Assembly: GCA_033763355.1 (NCBI GenBank)
Contig: JANRKT010000344.1
Location: 1-13,239 of the forward strand
DNA from: JANRKT01 sp033763355
GTDB taxonomy: Bacteria > Bacteroidota > Bacteroidia > Chitinophagales > Chitinophagaceae
Reading direction: 5' to 3'
DNA length: 13,239 nt
A program made the position numbers and the translations under genes. Under the pieces are notes generated by a model, which worked only from the letters and a program-made list of their open reading frames with translations, was not told the DNA's origin and ran no database searches. Numbering within the stretch: the first letter of the stretch is position 1; every line of letters begins with the position of its first letter. Shown here piece after piece: positions 1-8,324 of the stretch.

Positions 1-338
1 CGGAATAGAAAATGTTACTTAAGCCAGGGACTCAATTAGATTCTTTTTCTTCTGTCATATGCGCCCAACAGAGAAGTGGCAACTCCGGTTACCTGCCTGT
101 TTACGCTAATTACCATTTTATCTCCCCAACTGCTCAGTAACACTGTTATTAAAACAGCATACAGGTAATTTTGGGTACTATACCTGTAAAAGTGATTATC
201 TTCAACAAGCAACTTTCGCTTATGTGTTGCCGCTCCAAACAACCTGCTCTGCAAAAAGCGGATTTTTCTGCTTCAAAAACCCGCAGTATTTTTTTTCGCC
301 CAATACATACCGAAAAGCACACATTATATACTCCAATT
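1..338. other. upstream region without a recognisable gene
   Basis: I see no convincing gene here. A reading frame open from a TTG at 171 covers the second half and is continuous with the downstream SusC-like gene, but its first 56 codons (171-338) look like untranslated leader: no signal peptide, no family similarity, and they would sit in front of the hydrophobic export signal. A small 5-bp inverted repeat with an ATTAA loop lies at 143-157 and is too weak to call. No clear Bacteroidota -33/-7 promoter (TTG / TAnnTTTG) was identified. Confidence 0.5.
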
Positions 339-2105
339 ATAAAAAAGCATGCCGCATTCCTGTGTTGCTTTAGGCTCGTTTTGCAGTTTGCTTTAATTGC
401 CCAGCAAAAGTTAACTGGTATTGTTACAGGCACTGGCGGTCTGCCGCTTTCGGGAGCAACAGTTGCTGTTAAGGGAAAGGATTCCGCTGTTACAACAAAT
501 GTCGGGGGTTCTTTTACTATCACAGTTACAGCAGGGGATGTTCTGCTATTTTCTTTTATAGGGTATGCAACCCGGCAGGTTAAACCGGGTAATGAAACTA
601 CTTTAAGAATTTCTCTCTCAGAATCAACTATCAACCTGGATGAAATAGTAGTAACAGGATATACTTCGCAAAAAATAAAAGAAATAACAGGCTCTGTTGC
701 TGTTGTAAAACCAAAAGACCTTACCGATATTCCGGCAGGACAGGTTGAACAAATGCTTCAAGGAAGGGTGGCTGGTTTAAATGTGATTACTTCTGGTATG
801 CCTGGTAGTCCCAGTAATGTCCGTTTACATGGTATTGGAAATTTTGGAGATGTAACCCCTTTATATATTATTGATGGTGTACAGGGCGATATTAATTCTC
901 TCAATCCCTACGATATCGAATTAATACAGGTATTAAAAGATGCCAGCGCTTATTCCATTTATGGAGTGAGGGGAGCCAATAGTGTTATAATTATTGCCAC
1001 CAAAAAAGGAAAAACAAGCAGAACCAAAGTCAGTTATGATTTTTACATGAATACAACAAGACCTTTAAACTATGGGAATGATCTTTTAAATCCTCAGGAA
1101 CAAGCCGACCTTACCTGGATTGCTTTAAGAAATTCTGGTAAACCAAATCCATCCCATCTTCTTTATGGAAATGGAATTAACCCCGTGATCCCTGATTATT
1201 TTATCGCAGGAATTAATACCGGGCTTTCTGCCAATGATCCTTTAGCAGATACTTCACGTTATAATATTGACTTTACCGTGGGGCCTATAAATCAGATTGT
1301 TGCTTCCAAAAAAACAGATACAGATTTGTTTCATGAATTGTTCAAACCTGCATTCAGTCATAGTCATTCGCTCAGTGTTTCAGGAGCTAACAAAAAAAAT
1401 AAATATTTTCTTTCATTCGGTTACCTTGATCAGCAAGGCGCAACCTTATATACATACCTGAAAAGATTTACTATAATGGTCAACACACAATTTTCAGTAA
1501 ATGATAAAATACGTATTGGAGAAAACCTGCAACTGAGTTATCGCGATAATCCGCTTACCTGCGCTGAATTTGGCGGTCCTGTTGATAACGACATATTCAA
1601 ATCGGTATTAGCATATAAAGTTTTACCGGTGTACGACATAAAAGGGAGCTGGGCACATTTTATAGCAAGAAACTTCTGGGAAAACCCTGTAGCAATGCGA
1701 ACAATTGCAAAGGATAACATCACCCGATATTGGGAAGTAGCCGGAAATGCCTTTGCCGAAATTGATTTGCTGAACCATTTTACTGCCCGTACCAATTCCG
1801 GAGGCAATCTAATCAACTATTATTTCAACAAATTTAATTTTTACGGTTACGATTCACTCGGCACCGGTTTGCCTGATAACTCTTTAACCGAATCATCAGG
1901 CTACCGCCAGTCATGGACATGGACAAATACATTAAAGTTTTCTCAAAACATTGGTGATGATCATCACCTGAATGTATTAGTGGGTATTGAAGTGGTAGAT
2001 AATTACAACCGTGAAGTTGGTGACAACAAAATTGACTTTTACACTAATGATGTTAATTATCTTTTTCTTGCCAACGGCGGTCAAAAAACCGCACAAGTAA
2101 CATGA
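171..2105 (+). CDS. SusC/RagA-family TonB-linked outer-membrane receptor, C-terminally truncated (probable pseudogene)
   Basis: Family role (known): SusC proteins are TonB-dependent outer-membrane importers for glycans or peptides, usually capped by a SusD lipoprotein. Counting from the TTG at 171, visible parts are an export-signal-like stretch (about 58-78, ending IAQQ), a carboxypeptidase-D-like beta-sandwich (about 80-150), the TonB box EIVVTGYT (158-165), a plug with the SusC signature around SIYGVRGANS, and the first part of the barrel. The frame stops after 644 residues, whereas the neighbour has 1074, so about 400 barrel residues are absent. No ATG precedes the signal peptide. In-frame ATA at 339, followed by two Lys codons, is where an MKK-type start would be; the ATG at 222 gives no signal peptide. 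I infer a recently inactivated paralogue of the next gene; start position is uncertain. Confidence 0.8.
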   Translation: MGTIPVKVIIFNKQLSLMCCRSKQPALQKADFSASKTRSIFFRPIHTEKHTLYTPIIKKHAAFLCCFRLVLQFALIAQQKLTGIVTGTGGLPLSGATVAVKGKDSAVTTNVGGSFTITVTAGDVLLFSFIGYATRQVKPGNETTLRISLSESTINLDEIVVTGYTSQKIKEITGSVAVVKPKDLTDIPAGQVEQMLQGRVAGLNVITSGMPGSPSNVRLHGIGNFGDVTPLYIIDGVQGDINSLNPYDIELIQVLKDASAYSIYGVRGANSVIIIATKKGKTSRTKVSYDFYMNTTRPLNYGNDLLNPQEQADLTWIALRNSGKPNPSHLLYGNGINPVIPDYFIAGINTGLSANDPLADTSRYNIDFTVGPINQIVASKKTDTDLFHELFKPAFSHSHSLSVSGANKKNKYFLSFGYLDQQGATLYTYLKRFTIMVNTQFSVNDKIRIGENLQLSYRDNPLTCAEFGGPVDNDIFKSVLAYKVLPVYDIKGSWAHFIARNFWENPVAMRTIAKDNITRYWEVAGNAFAEIDLLNHFTARTNSGGNLINYYFNKFNFYGYDSLGTGLPDNSLTESSGYRQSWTWTNTLKFSQNIGDDHHLNVLVGIEVVDNYNREVGDNKIDFYTNDVNYLFLANGGQKTAQVT

Positions 2106-2155
2106 AGAAAGCAAGACAATAACCGGCATTTCATTGGGACATTAAACTTATCACC
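2104..2155 (+). pseudogene. frameshifted continuation of the truncated SusC gene
   Basis: Directly after the stop of the first SusC frame, the +1 frame reads EESKTITGISLGH, a stop, then TYH. This lines up with the ENTIAIFSQFGRLDYA segment of the downstream SusC at the position expected from the preceding alignment (FISLSNAG versus YLFLANGG). One frameshift near 2100 and one nonsense codon (TAA where the neighbour has TTG for Leu) would explain it. Similarity is lost where the next gene starts at 2156, so the remaining barrel was probably deleted when the two paralogues were joined. The alignment was done by eye and is short. Confidence 0.4.
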
Positions 2156-5100
2156 ATGCTCAAACCCCTGCTTCATCTTAATGTTGCCACCAGGAAATTA
2201 ATGTTATTTTTTTTCTTTTTATCCTGTTATGGAATTCCCTTTTGCCAGAAAAAAATTTCCGGCAAAGTGCTGGATGCAAATCATCTGCCTGTAAATGGAG
2301 CTTCCATTGTCATAAAAAATTTCAATACAGGTACCATAAGTGACTCAAACGGAAACTTTTCGATTATGGCTAATACCGGTGACGTATTAGTCGTTTCATC
2401 AGTAGGTATGATTAAAAGGGAAGTAGTAGTTCGTGACGAAGCCTTGCTTACTATTATAATGTCTTTTGCAACGGCCAATTTGAATGAAGTGGTGGTTACC
2501 GGCTACTCTGCCCAGCGCAAGAAAGATATTATCGGCGCTGTTTCGGTGGTTGATGTTGAAGATTTGAAATCAACACCTGCTGCTAACCTTGGCGCCCAGT
2601 TACAGGGCCGGGCTACCGGTGTTACCGTGAGTGGAACAGGTGCACCAGGTTCCCCGGCTGTAGTTCGTATCCGGGGTTTTCAATCTGGTGGTAACAATGA
2701 ACCTCTTTACGTTATTGACGGAGTGCCCTCTTCTGATCCCTCCATAATAAATCCACAGGATGTTGCTTCAATGCAAATATTAAAAGATGGTACGTCCTCT
2801 GCCATTTATGGTACCCGTGCTGCTAATGGCGTGGTAATTATTACCACTAAACAGGGCAGGTCGGGCAGGACTGAGGTTTCTTATGATAGTTATATTGGTG
2901 TACAATCTGTAACAAATGATATGACACCTGCGATGCTGGATAACCACGAGTATATTGAATACCTGAACAGAAGCGGGTCCGCAAGCCATCCCGTATTTGG
3001 AGCGCCGGGGAGTTTCAGTGTTCCGGATTTTATCGTTGTAAGCAGCGCATTTAAAGGTGGTGTGACAGCCAATGATCCAAAAGCAAATCCCGGTCTGTAT
3101 TCATTAAGCCCATTATACCAGATTTTAAAAACCAGCCCGCAGGGTACTGATTGGTTTGATGAAATTTTACAAAAAGGGATTTTACAAAGCCACCAGATAA
3201 CGGCAAGTGGCGGTTCAGAAAAAGCAATCTACTCTTTAGGTTTAAATTATTTTAACCAGGATGGAACCATTAAGTTGACAAATTTCAAACGCTATTTAGT
3301 GCGTTTCAATGCATCCTTTAAGCCCACTTCATGGTTGCGGCTGGGCGAAAATGCACAGCTAAGCTATACCAGCAGACTTGGTGGTGAGCAACGAGGCCCG
3401 GGTGGCGCCTGGTCATTTGCTTACCGCATGGTGCCTTATATTCCGGTATATGATATCAAAGGAGGCTTTGGTGGCAATGGTGTGGGGCAATCAGGCAACG
3501 GATCAAATCCAGTGGCTAATCTCATCAGGGACCGTGATGATAAAAACCTCACCACCCGTTTATTTGGTAATGTATTTGCAGAAATACAACCGCTAGAATG
3601 GTTAACGCTTAAAACTTCTTTCGGTGCAGATGTCTATAACAATTTAGTAAAGGATATATCGAGAAAGACTTACGAAAGAGCCGAAAACCAGGGCAGTACC
3701 CAATTAACTGAAACGACTATCAATGCAATTGACTGGACATGGACAAATACACTTACTTTTCAAAAAACATTTGCCGATGCGCATGATGTAAAACTATTAT
3801 TGGGTACGGAAGCCATAAAAAGATATTTTAAACAAACAAATGCTTTTAGTCAGAATTTTGATTTGGATAATGCAGATTTCATATCATTGAGTAATGCAGG
3901 AACGTCGGCTGGTGACAGAGATGTGAGCCAACCCATTGAAAATACTATAGCTATCTTTTCTCAGTTTGGCCGTTTGGATTATGCTTTTAAAAATAAATAT
4001 CTGCTGAATGCTACTATTAGGAGAGATGAAGCTTCTGTTTTTGGCTTAAAAAACCGTGTTGGTTATTTCCCTTCGGTTGGTTTTGGATGGCGGATATCGG
4101 AAGAAAATTTTATGAAAACTGTTAGCTGGATCACGGACCTGAAGCTCAGGGGCGGCTATGGTCAGGTGGGCAGTATTTCAAATAATGGGCCATTCAATCC
4201 ATTTTCAACCTTCAGAACGGGGCCGGGCTTTGGCAATTATGATATCAATGGCGCCAACACATCTGCTTTTCTTGGTTACAGGCAAGCTACTCTTGGTAAC
4301 GATTCAACAAAATGGGAAAACACTGTTTCGAAGAATATAGGGTTAGATCTAACCCTCTTAAACGGCAAATGGGTGTTTGATTTTAACCTTTTCCAGAATG
4401 ATACGAAAGACTTATTAATACCCCGGAACAGAATACCAACAGAGCCATTTGTGACGCAGCCAAATGAAAATATTGGCACCATGCGTAATACGGGTGTTGA
4501 ATTTTCTGTAGCCAACAAGGGAAAAATTACCGTTGACCTTAATTACGATGTGCAGGTTAATTTTTCTCACTATAAAAACGAACTTATTAAATTAAATGAT
4601 GCAGGAAATCCGAATTATTATGGAGTTAACAGATTTTCCAATGCTATTAAGATTGATCAGGGATTACCACTGTCCACTCATTGGGGTTACGAAATAGTTG
4701 GATTTTACAACACACAGGATGATGTGGACAAAGGCTCCAAATTAAATGGCCAGGCGGCTAAAATTGGTACCTGGAAATATCTGGATAGAAACGGCGACGG
4801 TAATATTAACAGGTCTGACGCAGGTGTTATCGGCAATCCCCATCCTAAATTTCAAATGGGTTTCAATATTGGGCTTTACTATAAAGACTTTGATTTCAGC
4901 TCCTTCTTTTTCTGGAACAGCGGTAATGATATTTACAATATTACCAAATGGTTCACTGATATGAGGGGCTTTGTTGGCGGTGTCAGCGACAGGGTGATTT
5001 ATGATTCATGGGCCCCCGGCCATACCAATGCTAAATTACCTTTGTTACAGGCAGGATTTAATGTACCGGGAAATTTTGTTACCGGCGAATCAAATTCCTA

Positions 5101-5380
5101 CTATATTGAAAAAGGGTCTTATTTCAGGGCAAAAAATATACAGTTAGGTTATACTATGCCTGGCAATGTTATGAATAAGCTGAAGCTGCAGAAAATAAGG
5201 CTTTATGTGCAGGCCCAAAACCTGTTTACCATCACAAAATACACCGGCGCCGATCCTGACCTGAGTATTCAACGGAGTGTATCTAACGGCGGCAGTGCAG
5301 GAGACTATATTATAGGTATTGACGAAAGTGGCTTCCCCAATCCAAAGCAGTTTTTATTTGGATTAAGCGTTACTTTTTAG
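2156..5380 (+). CDS. SusC/RagA-family TonB-linked outer-membrane protein
   Basis: A full-length SusC-like receptor of 1074 residues, expected in the outer membrane and energised by TonB-ExbBD. In order: a basic then strongly hydrophobic signal peptide (about 1-30, FFFFLSCYGIPFC), a carboxypeptidase regulatory-like domain (about 32-103, ISGKVLD...GNFSI), the TonB box EVVVTGYS (111-118), a plug (about 118-234) ending in the family signature AIYGTRAANGVVIITTKQG (216-234), then a long beta-barrel closing with a terminal aromatic strand (FLFGLSVTF). An alternative ATG at residue 16 (2201) would still give a signal peptide; the first ATG is kept because it supplies the basic n-region. It follows the decayed paralogue by 50 bases. 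Unusually, no SusD gene follows: kinase debris starts about 30 bases later. Substrate cannot be told from sequence. Confidence 0.95.
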   Translation: MLKPLLHLNVATRKLMLFFFFLSCYGIPFCQKKISGKVLDANHLPVNGASIVIKNFNTGTISDSNGNFSIMANTGDVLVVSSVGMIKREVVVRDEALLTIIMSFATANLNEVVVTGYSAQRKKDIIGAVSVVDVEDLKSTPAANLGAQLQGRATGVTVSGTGAPGSPAVVRIRGFQSGGNNEPLYVIDGVPSSDPSIINPQDVASMQILKDGTSSAIYGTRAANGVVIITTKQGRSGRTEVSYDSYIGVQSVTNDMTPAMLDNHEYIEYLNRSGSASHPVFGAPGSFSVPDFIVVSSAFKGGVTANDPKANPGLYSLSPLYQILKTSPQGTDWFDEILQKGILQSHQITASGGSEKAIYSLGLNYFNQDGTIKLTNFKRYLVRFNASFKPTSWLRLGENAQLSYTSRLGGEQRGPGGAWSFAYRMVPYIPVYDIKGGFGGNGVGQSGNGSNPVANLIRDRDDKNLTTRLFGNVFAEIQPLEWLTLKTSFGADVYNNLVKDISRKTYERAENQGSTQLTETTINAIDWTWTNTLTFQKTFADAHDVKLLLGTEAIKRYFKQTNAFSQNFDLDNADFISLSNAGTSAGDRDVSQPIENTIAIFSQFGRLDYAFKNKYLLNATIRRDEASVFGLKNRVGYFPSVGFGWRISEENFMKTVSWITDLKLRGGYGQVGSISNNGPFNPFSTFRTGPGFGNYDINGANTSAFLGYRQATLGNDSTKWENTVSKNIGLDLTLLNGKWVFDFNLFQNDTKDLLIPRNRIPTEPFVTQPNENIGTMRNTGVEFSVANKGKITVDLNYDVQVNFSHYKNELIKLNDAGNPNYYGVNRFSNAIKIDQGLPLSTHWGYEIVGFYNTQDDVDKGSKLNGQAAKIGTWKYLDRNGDGNINRSDAGVIGNPHPKFQMGFNIGLYYKDFDFSSFFFWNSGNDIYNITKWFTDMRGFVGGVSDRVIYDSWAPGHTNAKLPLLQAGFNVPGNFVTGESNSYYIEKGSYFRAKNIQLGYTMPGNVMNKLKLQKIRLYVQAQNLFTITKYTGADPDLSIQRSVSNGGSAGDYIIGIDESGFPNPKQFLFGLSVTF
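4339..4356. repeat. 18-bp perfect palindrome inside the susC-like gene
   Basis: AGGGTTAGATCTAACCCT is its own reverse complement over 18 bases. It encodes part of NIGLDLTLL, a segment typical of SusC barrels, so coding constraint may explain it. Confidence 0.6.
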
Positions 5381-5409
5381 TTTAAAAAAAATAAAGCATT
5401 AAAACTATT

Positions 5410-5590
5410 TTCAGAGAAAGGATTGACAGCATTAAGAAAGCACTCCGTAAACCATTCTTTAGCACCAAACCCCATGGAACAAGAAACAGGATTGGGATTA
5501 TCGTTGAGTTATGATATTATCCAGGCTTATGGCCGGGAAACAGAAGTGGGCACAAAGAAAGGCGAAGGCACAGAATTAAGTATTCAATAA
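5410..5590 (+). pseudogene. histidine-kinase tail remnant (HATPase_c end), frameshifted
   Basis: Reading from 5410 gives FRERIDSIKKALRKPFFSTKP, matching the F-box region ([12 protein letters not shown]) of the kinase that follows. After a CCCC run at 5470-5473 the match moves to the next frame: MEQETGLGLSLSYDIIQAYG, then TKKGEGTELSIQ and a stop at 5588-5590. Removing one C restores a single frame. The ATP-lid G2 box has Glu where the first Gly belongs (ETGLGL instead of GTGLGL), and HGG is replaced by YGR. Everything upstream of the F box (H box, N box, G1) is missing. The fragment cannot be an active kinase; it lies between the SusC gene and the start of the intact TPR kinase and is clearly related to that kinase. 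Confidence 0.75.
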
Positions 5591-5613
5591 CCACTCAATT
5601 AAACCAACCATTC

Positions 5614-7578
5614 ATGAAACGATGTATTGTCATACTTGTTTTATCATGGTGCACAGCTTCAGGCTTTGCTCAGCTCAATCTGAATATAGACAGTTTAAAA
5701 AATATTATTAGTGCAGATAACAAGGAAGATACTATACTGGTTAATCGTCTGTTAGAAATATCCATTGCTTATACATATGATAAGCCGGACTCAGGTATCT
5801 ATTACGCCAACAGTGCATTGGAGCTGTCACAAAAGCTGGGTTATACTGATGGCGAAACATCGGCTTGTGTCTGGTTGTATCAAGGTTATTGGGTACTTGG
5901 TGATTACTCTCAATCCATGCAATATACATTGCAGGCATTGAGACTATTCCGGCAAATGAAGGACGCCGATAGGGTAATTTTGATGGGGAATGCCTTCGGA
6001 GATATTTATAATGAAATGGGTGATTATAAACAGGCTTTGCGTTATTTTTTTGAGGTAAGAAAACTGTTTGAAGAAAGAGGATATGCTCTTGCATTGAGTA
6101 ATGAGGATATTTACATAGCAGATGCTTATTTGACCGGGAATAGGATAGATTCAGCCATGTTCTTTGCAAAAAGAGGATTTGCAAAGAATCGTGAGTTAAG
6201 GCAGGATTGGACTTATGCGGCTTTGGTATTAGGCAATGTATATGCTAAAACAAATCAATTTGATTCAGCCCTTAATTGTTATCGGTCAGCTTTTGAATCG
6301 ACAAACAAAATCAATAAGATTGATATAAAAAATGGTATTGCTACCATATACCGCAAACAAAATCAACAAGACTCGTGTCGCTTCTATGCTAAAATAGCTT
6401 TGGACTCTGCACAAGTTATCCATTACCGAAAGGGAGCAATGAGGGCCAGCGAATTGTTGTCCTGGGGATACGAAAAAATAAATCCCGTTGAAGCTATCCA
6501 CTATTACAAGATCAGTATGGAAATAAAAGACAGCCTTTATAACCGGGAAAAGTTCAGCCGTGTAAACAACCTCTTTTTCGGTGAAAAGCAAAGAGAACAA
6601 GAACTGCAGGCTGCACAGGTAAAATATCAGAACAGCATGCGGATGTACTCGCTTCTAGCCGTTGTAGGCTTTTTCCTTTTAATAGCCCTTTTTTTGTGGC
6701 GCAGCAACCGGCACCGGCAAAAGGCGTATGCTACATTGCAAAAGCAAAAGCATGAAACCGATAATCAAAAAACAAAAGCCCAAAATGCACTGGAAGAATT
6801 AAAATCAACCCAGGCCCAACTCATTCAGTCTGAAAAAATGGCCAGTCTTGGTGAACTCACCGCAGGCATTGCACATGAGATACAGAATCCATTGAATTTC
6901 GTCAATAATTTTTCTGAAATAAGCACAGAGTTAGTTGATGAAATGAATGAAGAAATTGATAAAGGAAATACTGAAGATGCAAAATTGATTGCGCAGGATT
7001 TAAAAAAGAATTTAAAAAAAATAAATCATCATGGCAAACGTGCCGGTGATATTGTAAAAGGAATGCTGCAGCACAGCCGAAGCGGCAGTGGTGTAAAAGA
7101 ACTTACAGATATTAATGCATTGGCCGATGAATATTTCCGGTTAGCCTATCATGGCCTTCGTGCAAAAGACAAATCATTCAATGCAACAATGAAACCGGAT
7201 TATGATGAAACAATTGGGAAAATAAATATCATTCCACAGGATATTGGCAGAGTAATTCTCAATTTAATCAATAATGCTTTCTATGTGGTTGATGAAAAAA
7301 GGAAGCAAAATCAAAATGGATACGAACCAACTGTTTCACTTAGTTCAAAAAAAATTGGCGATAAGGTTTTAATAAGTGTAAAAGATAATGGGCCTGGGAT
7401 TCCACAAACAATATTGGATAAAATATTTCAACCTTTTTTTACCACCAAACCTACCGGACAGGGAACAGGTTTGGGTTTATCATTGAGTTATGATATTGTA
7501 AAAGCACATGGTGGGGAGTTGAGAGTGGAAACAAAGGAAGGTGAAGGTGCGGAGTTTATTATTTCACTACCGGGTTGA
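5614..7578 (+). CDS. TPR-containing sensor histidine kinase
   Basis: A membrane-anchored sensor kinase of 654 residues. Signal peptide 1-20 (ending GFAQ) implies that the sensor part is periplasmic. Residues about 40-310 form helical TPR-like repeats (for example GDIYNEMGDYKQALRYF and GNVYAKTNQFDSALNCY). One membrane span lies at about 345-363 (YSLLAVVGFFLLIALFLW), then a coiled-coil linker to about 405. The H box is ASLGELTAGIAHEIQNPLNF with the phospho-acceptor His421; the N box is NLINN (550-554), G1 is DNGPGI from Asp591, the F box is QPFFTTKP and G2 is GTGLGL (617-622). It ends as a simple kinase: no receiver or DNA-binding domain is fused and no response regulator gene is adjacent. ATG at 5614 is preceded by only an A-rich leader, usual for the phylum. 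Signal and partner are unknown. Confidence 0.93.
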   Translation: MKRCIVILVLSWCTASGFAQLNLNIDSLKNIISADNKEDTILVNRLLEISIAYTYDKPDSGIYYANSALELSQKLGYTDGETSACVWLYQGYWVLGDYSQSMQYTLQALRLFRQMKDADRVILMGNAFGDIYNEMGDYKQALRYFFEVRKLFEERGYALALSNEDIYIADAYLTGNRIDSAMFFAKRGFAKNRELRQDWTYAALVLGNVYAKTNQFDSALNCYRSAFESTNKINKIDIKNGIATIYRKQNQQDSCRFYAKIALDSAQVIHYRKGAMRASELLSWGYEKINPVEAIHYYKISMEIKDSLYNREKFSRVNNLFFGEKQREQELQAAQVKYQNSMRMYSLLAVVGFFLLIALFLWRSNRHRQKAYATLQKQKHETDNQKTKAQNALEELKSTQAQLIQSEKMASLGELTAGIAHEIQNPLNFVNNFSEISTELVDEMNEEIDKGNTEDAKLIAQDLKKNLKKINHHGKRAGDIVKGMLQHSRSGSGVKELTDINALADEYFRLAYHGLRAKDKSFNATMKPDYDETIGKINIIPQDIGRVILNLINNAFYVVDEKRKQNQNGYEPTVSLSSKKIGDKVLISVKDNGPGIPQTILDKIFQPFFTTKPTGQGTGLGLSLSYDIVKAHGGELRVETKEGEGAEFIISLPG

Positions 7579-7622
7579 CATGGGCCTTGCCGATGGCACT
7601 CGGTTCGTATTGACGGAACTTG

Positions 7623-7642
7623 CACCGGAATAAATTCCGGTG
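7623..7642. repeat. hairpin, 9-bp perfect stem
   Basis: CACCGGAAT, a 2-base AA loop, and ATTCCGGTG. It sits 45 bases after the TPR kinase stop. There is no U-run after it (TTACAAG follows), so it is better explained as a REP-type hairpin than as an intrinsic terminator, although it could still protect the 3' end of the kinase transcript. Confidence 0.75.
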
Positions 7643-7657
7643 TTACAAGATGAAACC

Positions 7658-7671
7658 GAGCCTATGGCTCT
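7658..7671 (+). repeat. REP-like hairpin, left member of an inverted pair
   Basis: GAGCC-TAT-GGCTC forms a 5-bp stem with a 3-base loop, followed by T. The 14 bases GAGCCTATGGCTCT match, with one mismatch, the reverse complement of 7781-7794. Confidence 0.7.
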
Positions 7672-7735
7672 GCATATTTTAAAGTATTGCTGTACTGCAG
7701 GAAATCAGTGGCGTAGCCTCGTATAGATTTTGTAA

Positions 7736-7755
7736 CAACGGGTTTCAACCCGTTG
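7736..7755. repeat. hairpin, 9-bp perfect stem
   Basis: CAACGGGTT, a 2-base TC loop, and AACCCGTTG. It lies between the two inverted REP-like copies, upstream of the transposase. Confidence 0.75.
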
Positions 7756-7780
7756 CAGGAAACCCGATAGGGAAAAACAT

Positions 7781-7794
7781 AGAGCCGTAGGCTC
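7781..7794 (-). repeat. REP-like hairpin, right member of an inverted pair
   Basis: GAGCC-GTA-GGCTC at 7782-7794, preceded by A. Its reverse complement GAGCCTACGGCTCT differs from the left copy at one loop base. It ends 39 bases before the transposase start. Confidence 0.7.
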
Positions 7795-7833
7795 GACCCA
7801 TATAAAAAATGAATATGTAAAAACATAAAAAAA

Positions 7834-8295
7834 ATGGCAAACACCTATCATCAAATCTATCTGCAATTAGTCTTTGCAGTAAAATACCGGGCGGCAGTAC
7901 TTGATAAAGCATGGCGACGTCAGGTACAGGGAGTAATCGGTAACCTCATAAATGAAACGGGCTGTAAAACTATCATCGTAAACGGGGTGGAAGACCACAT
8001 GCATTGCTTCGTTGGGTTGAGACCTGCTGTTTCTGTTTCCGACTTAATGAAAACAGTAAAAGCAAAATCGTCTTTGTATGTCAACAATCATTCACTCACC
8101 AGCCAAAGGTTTGAGTGGCAGGAAGGTTATGGTGTATTTTCCTATCATCAGTCAATGGTAGATACAATTTACAAATACATTCAAAATCAGGAAGAGCACC
8201 ATAAAATTCAAACATTTTCTGAAGAATATCTGGCATTATTAAAAGAGTTTAAGGTAGAGTATGATGCGCAATATATTTTCCATGACTTGATATAG
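7834..8295 (+). CDS. Y1 (HUH) transposase, IS200/IS605 TnpA or RAYT type
   Basis: A single-domain, 153-residue transposase with the length and motifs of the Y1_Tnp family, which cuts and joins single-stranded DNA through a 5'-phosphotyrosine. The HUH metal-binding motif is His55-Met56-His57 in EDHMHCF. The nucleophile is most likely Tyr115 in the helix IYKYIQNQEEHH, with Gln119 as the usual third metal ligand. The start MANTYHQIYLQLVFAVK and the segment FEWQEGYGVFSYHQS are typical of the Bacteroidota branch. All catalytic residues are present, so it may be active. Hairpins lie on both sides, and no TnpB accessory gene follows. The start ATG is preceded by an A-rich leader and nothing better lies upstream. 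Confidence 0.9.
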   Translation: MANTYHQIYLQLVFAVKYRAAVLDKAWRRQVQGVIGNLINETGCKTIIVNGVEDHMHCFVGLRPAVSVSDLMKTVKAKSSLYVNNHSLTSQRFEWQEGYGVFSYHQSMVDTIYKYIQNQEEHHKIQTFSEEYLALLKEFKVEYDAQYIFHDLI

Positions 8296-8306
8296 ATATG
8301 TACCGG

Positions 8307-8324
8307 GCTTGCCTACGGGCAGGC
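8307..8324. repeat. hairpin 3' of the transposase
   Basis: GCTTGCC, loop TACG, GGCAGGC: a 7-bp stem with one G-T pair, starting 12 bases after the transposase stop. It shares GCCTACGG with the upstream REP-like unit (in its reverse complement form), so it may be the 3' recognition hairpin of the element. Confidence 0.5.

Noticed and set aside
143..157. Small inverted repeat CTGTT/AACAG upstream of the first gene
   Set aside because: Five base pairs in A/T-rich DNA is expected by chance and no operator context is visible.
149..634. Open frame of 161 codons on the minus strand
   Set aside because: It lies opposite the SusC signal peptide and carboxypeptidase-like region, shows no recognisable domain and looks like a shadow of the real frame.
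5741..6184. Open frame of 147 codons on the minus strand
   Set aside because: Fully opposite the TPR region of the kinase; composition (many Tyr, His, Pro) is that of an antisense frame, with no family features.
7623..7642. Possible intrinsic terminator of the TPR kinase
   Set aside because: The stem is perfect, but no run of T follows; the hairpin belongs more naturally to the REP-like set around the transposase.
7579..7833. CRISPR-like array because of several hairpins
   Set aside because: The hairpins differ in sequence and spacing, with no regular repeat-spacer periodicity and no cas genes.
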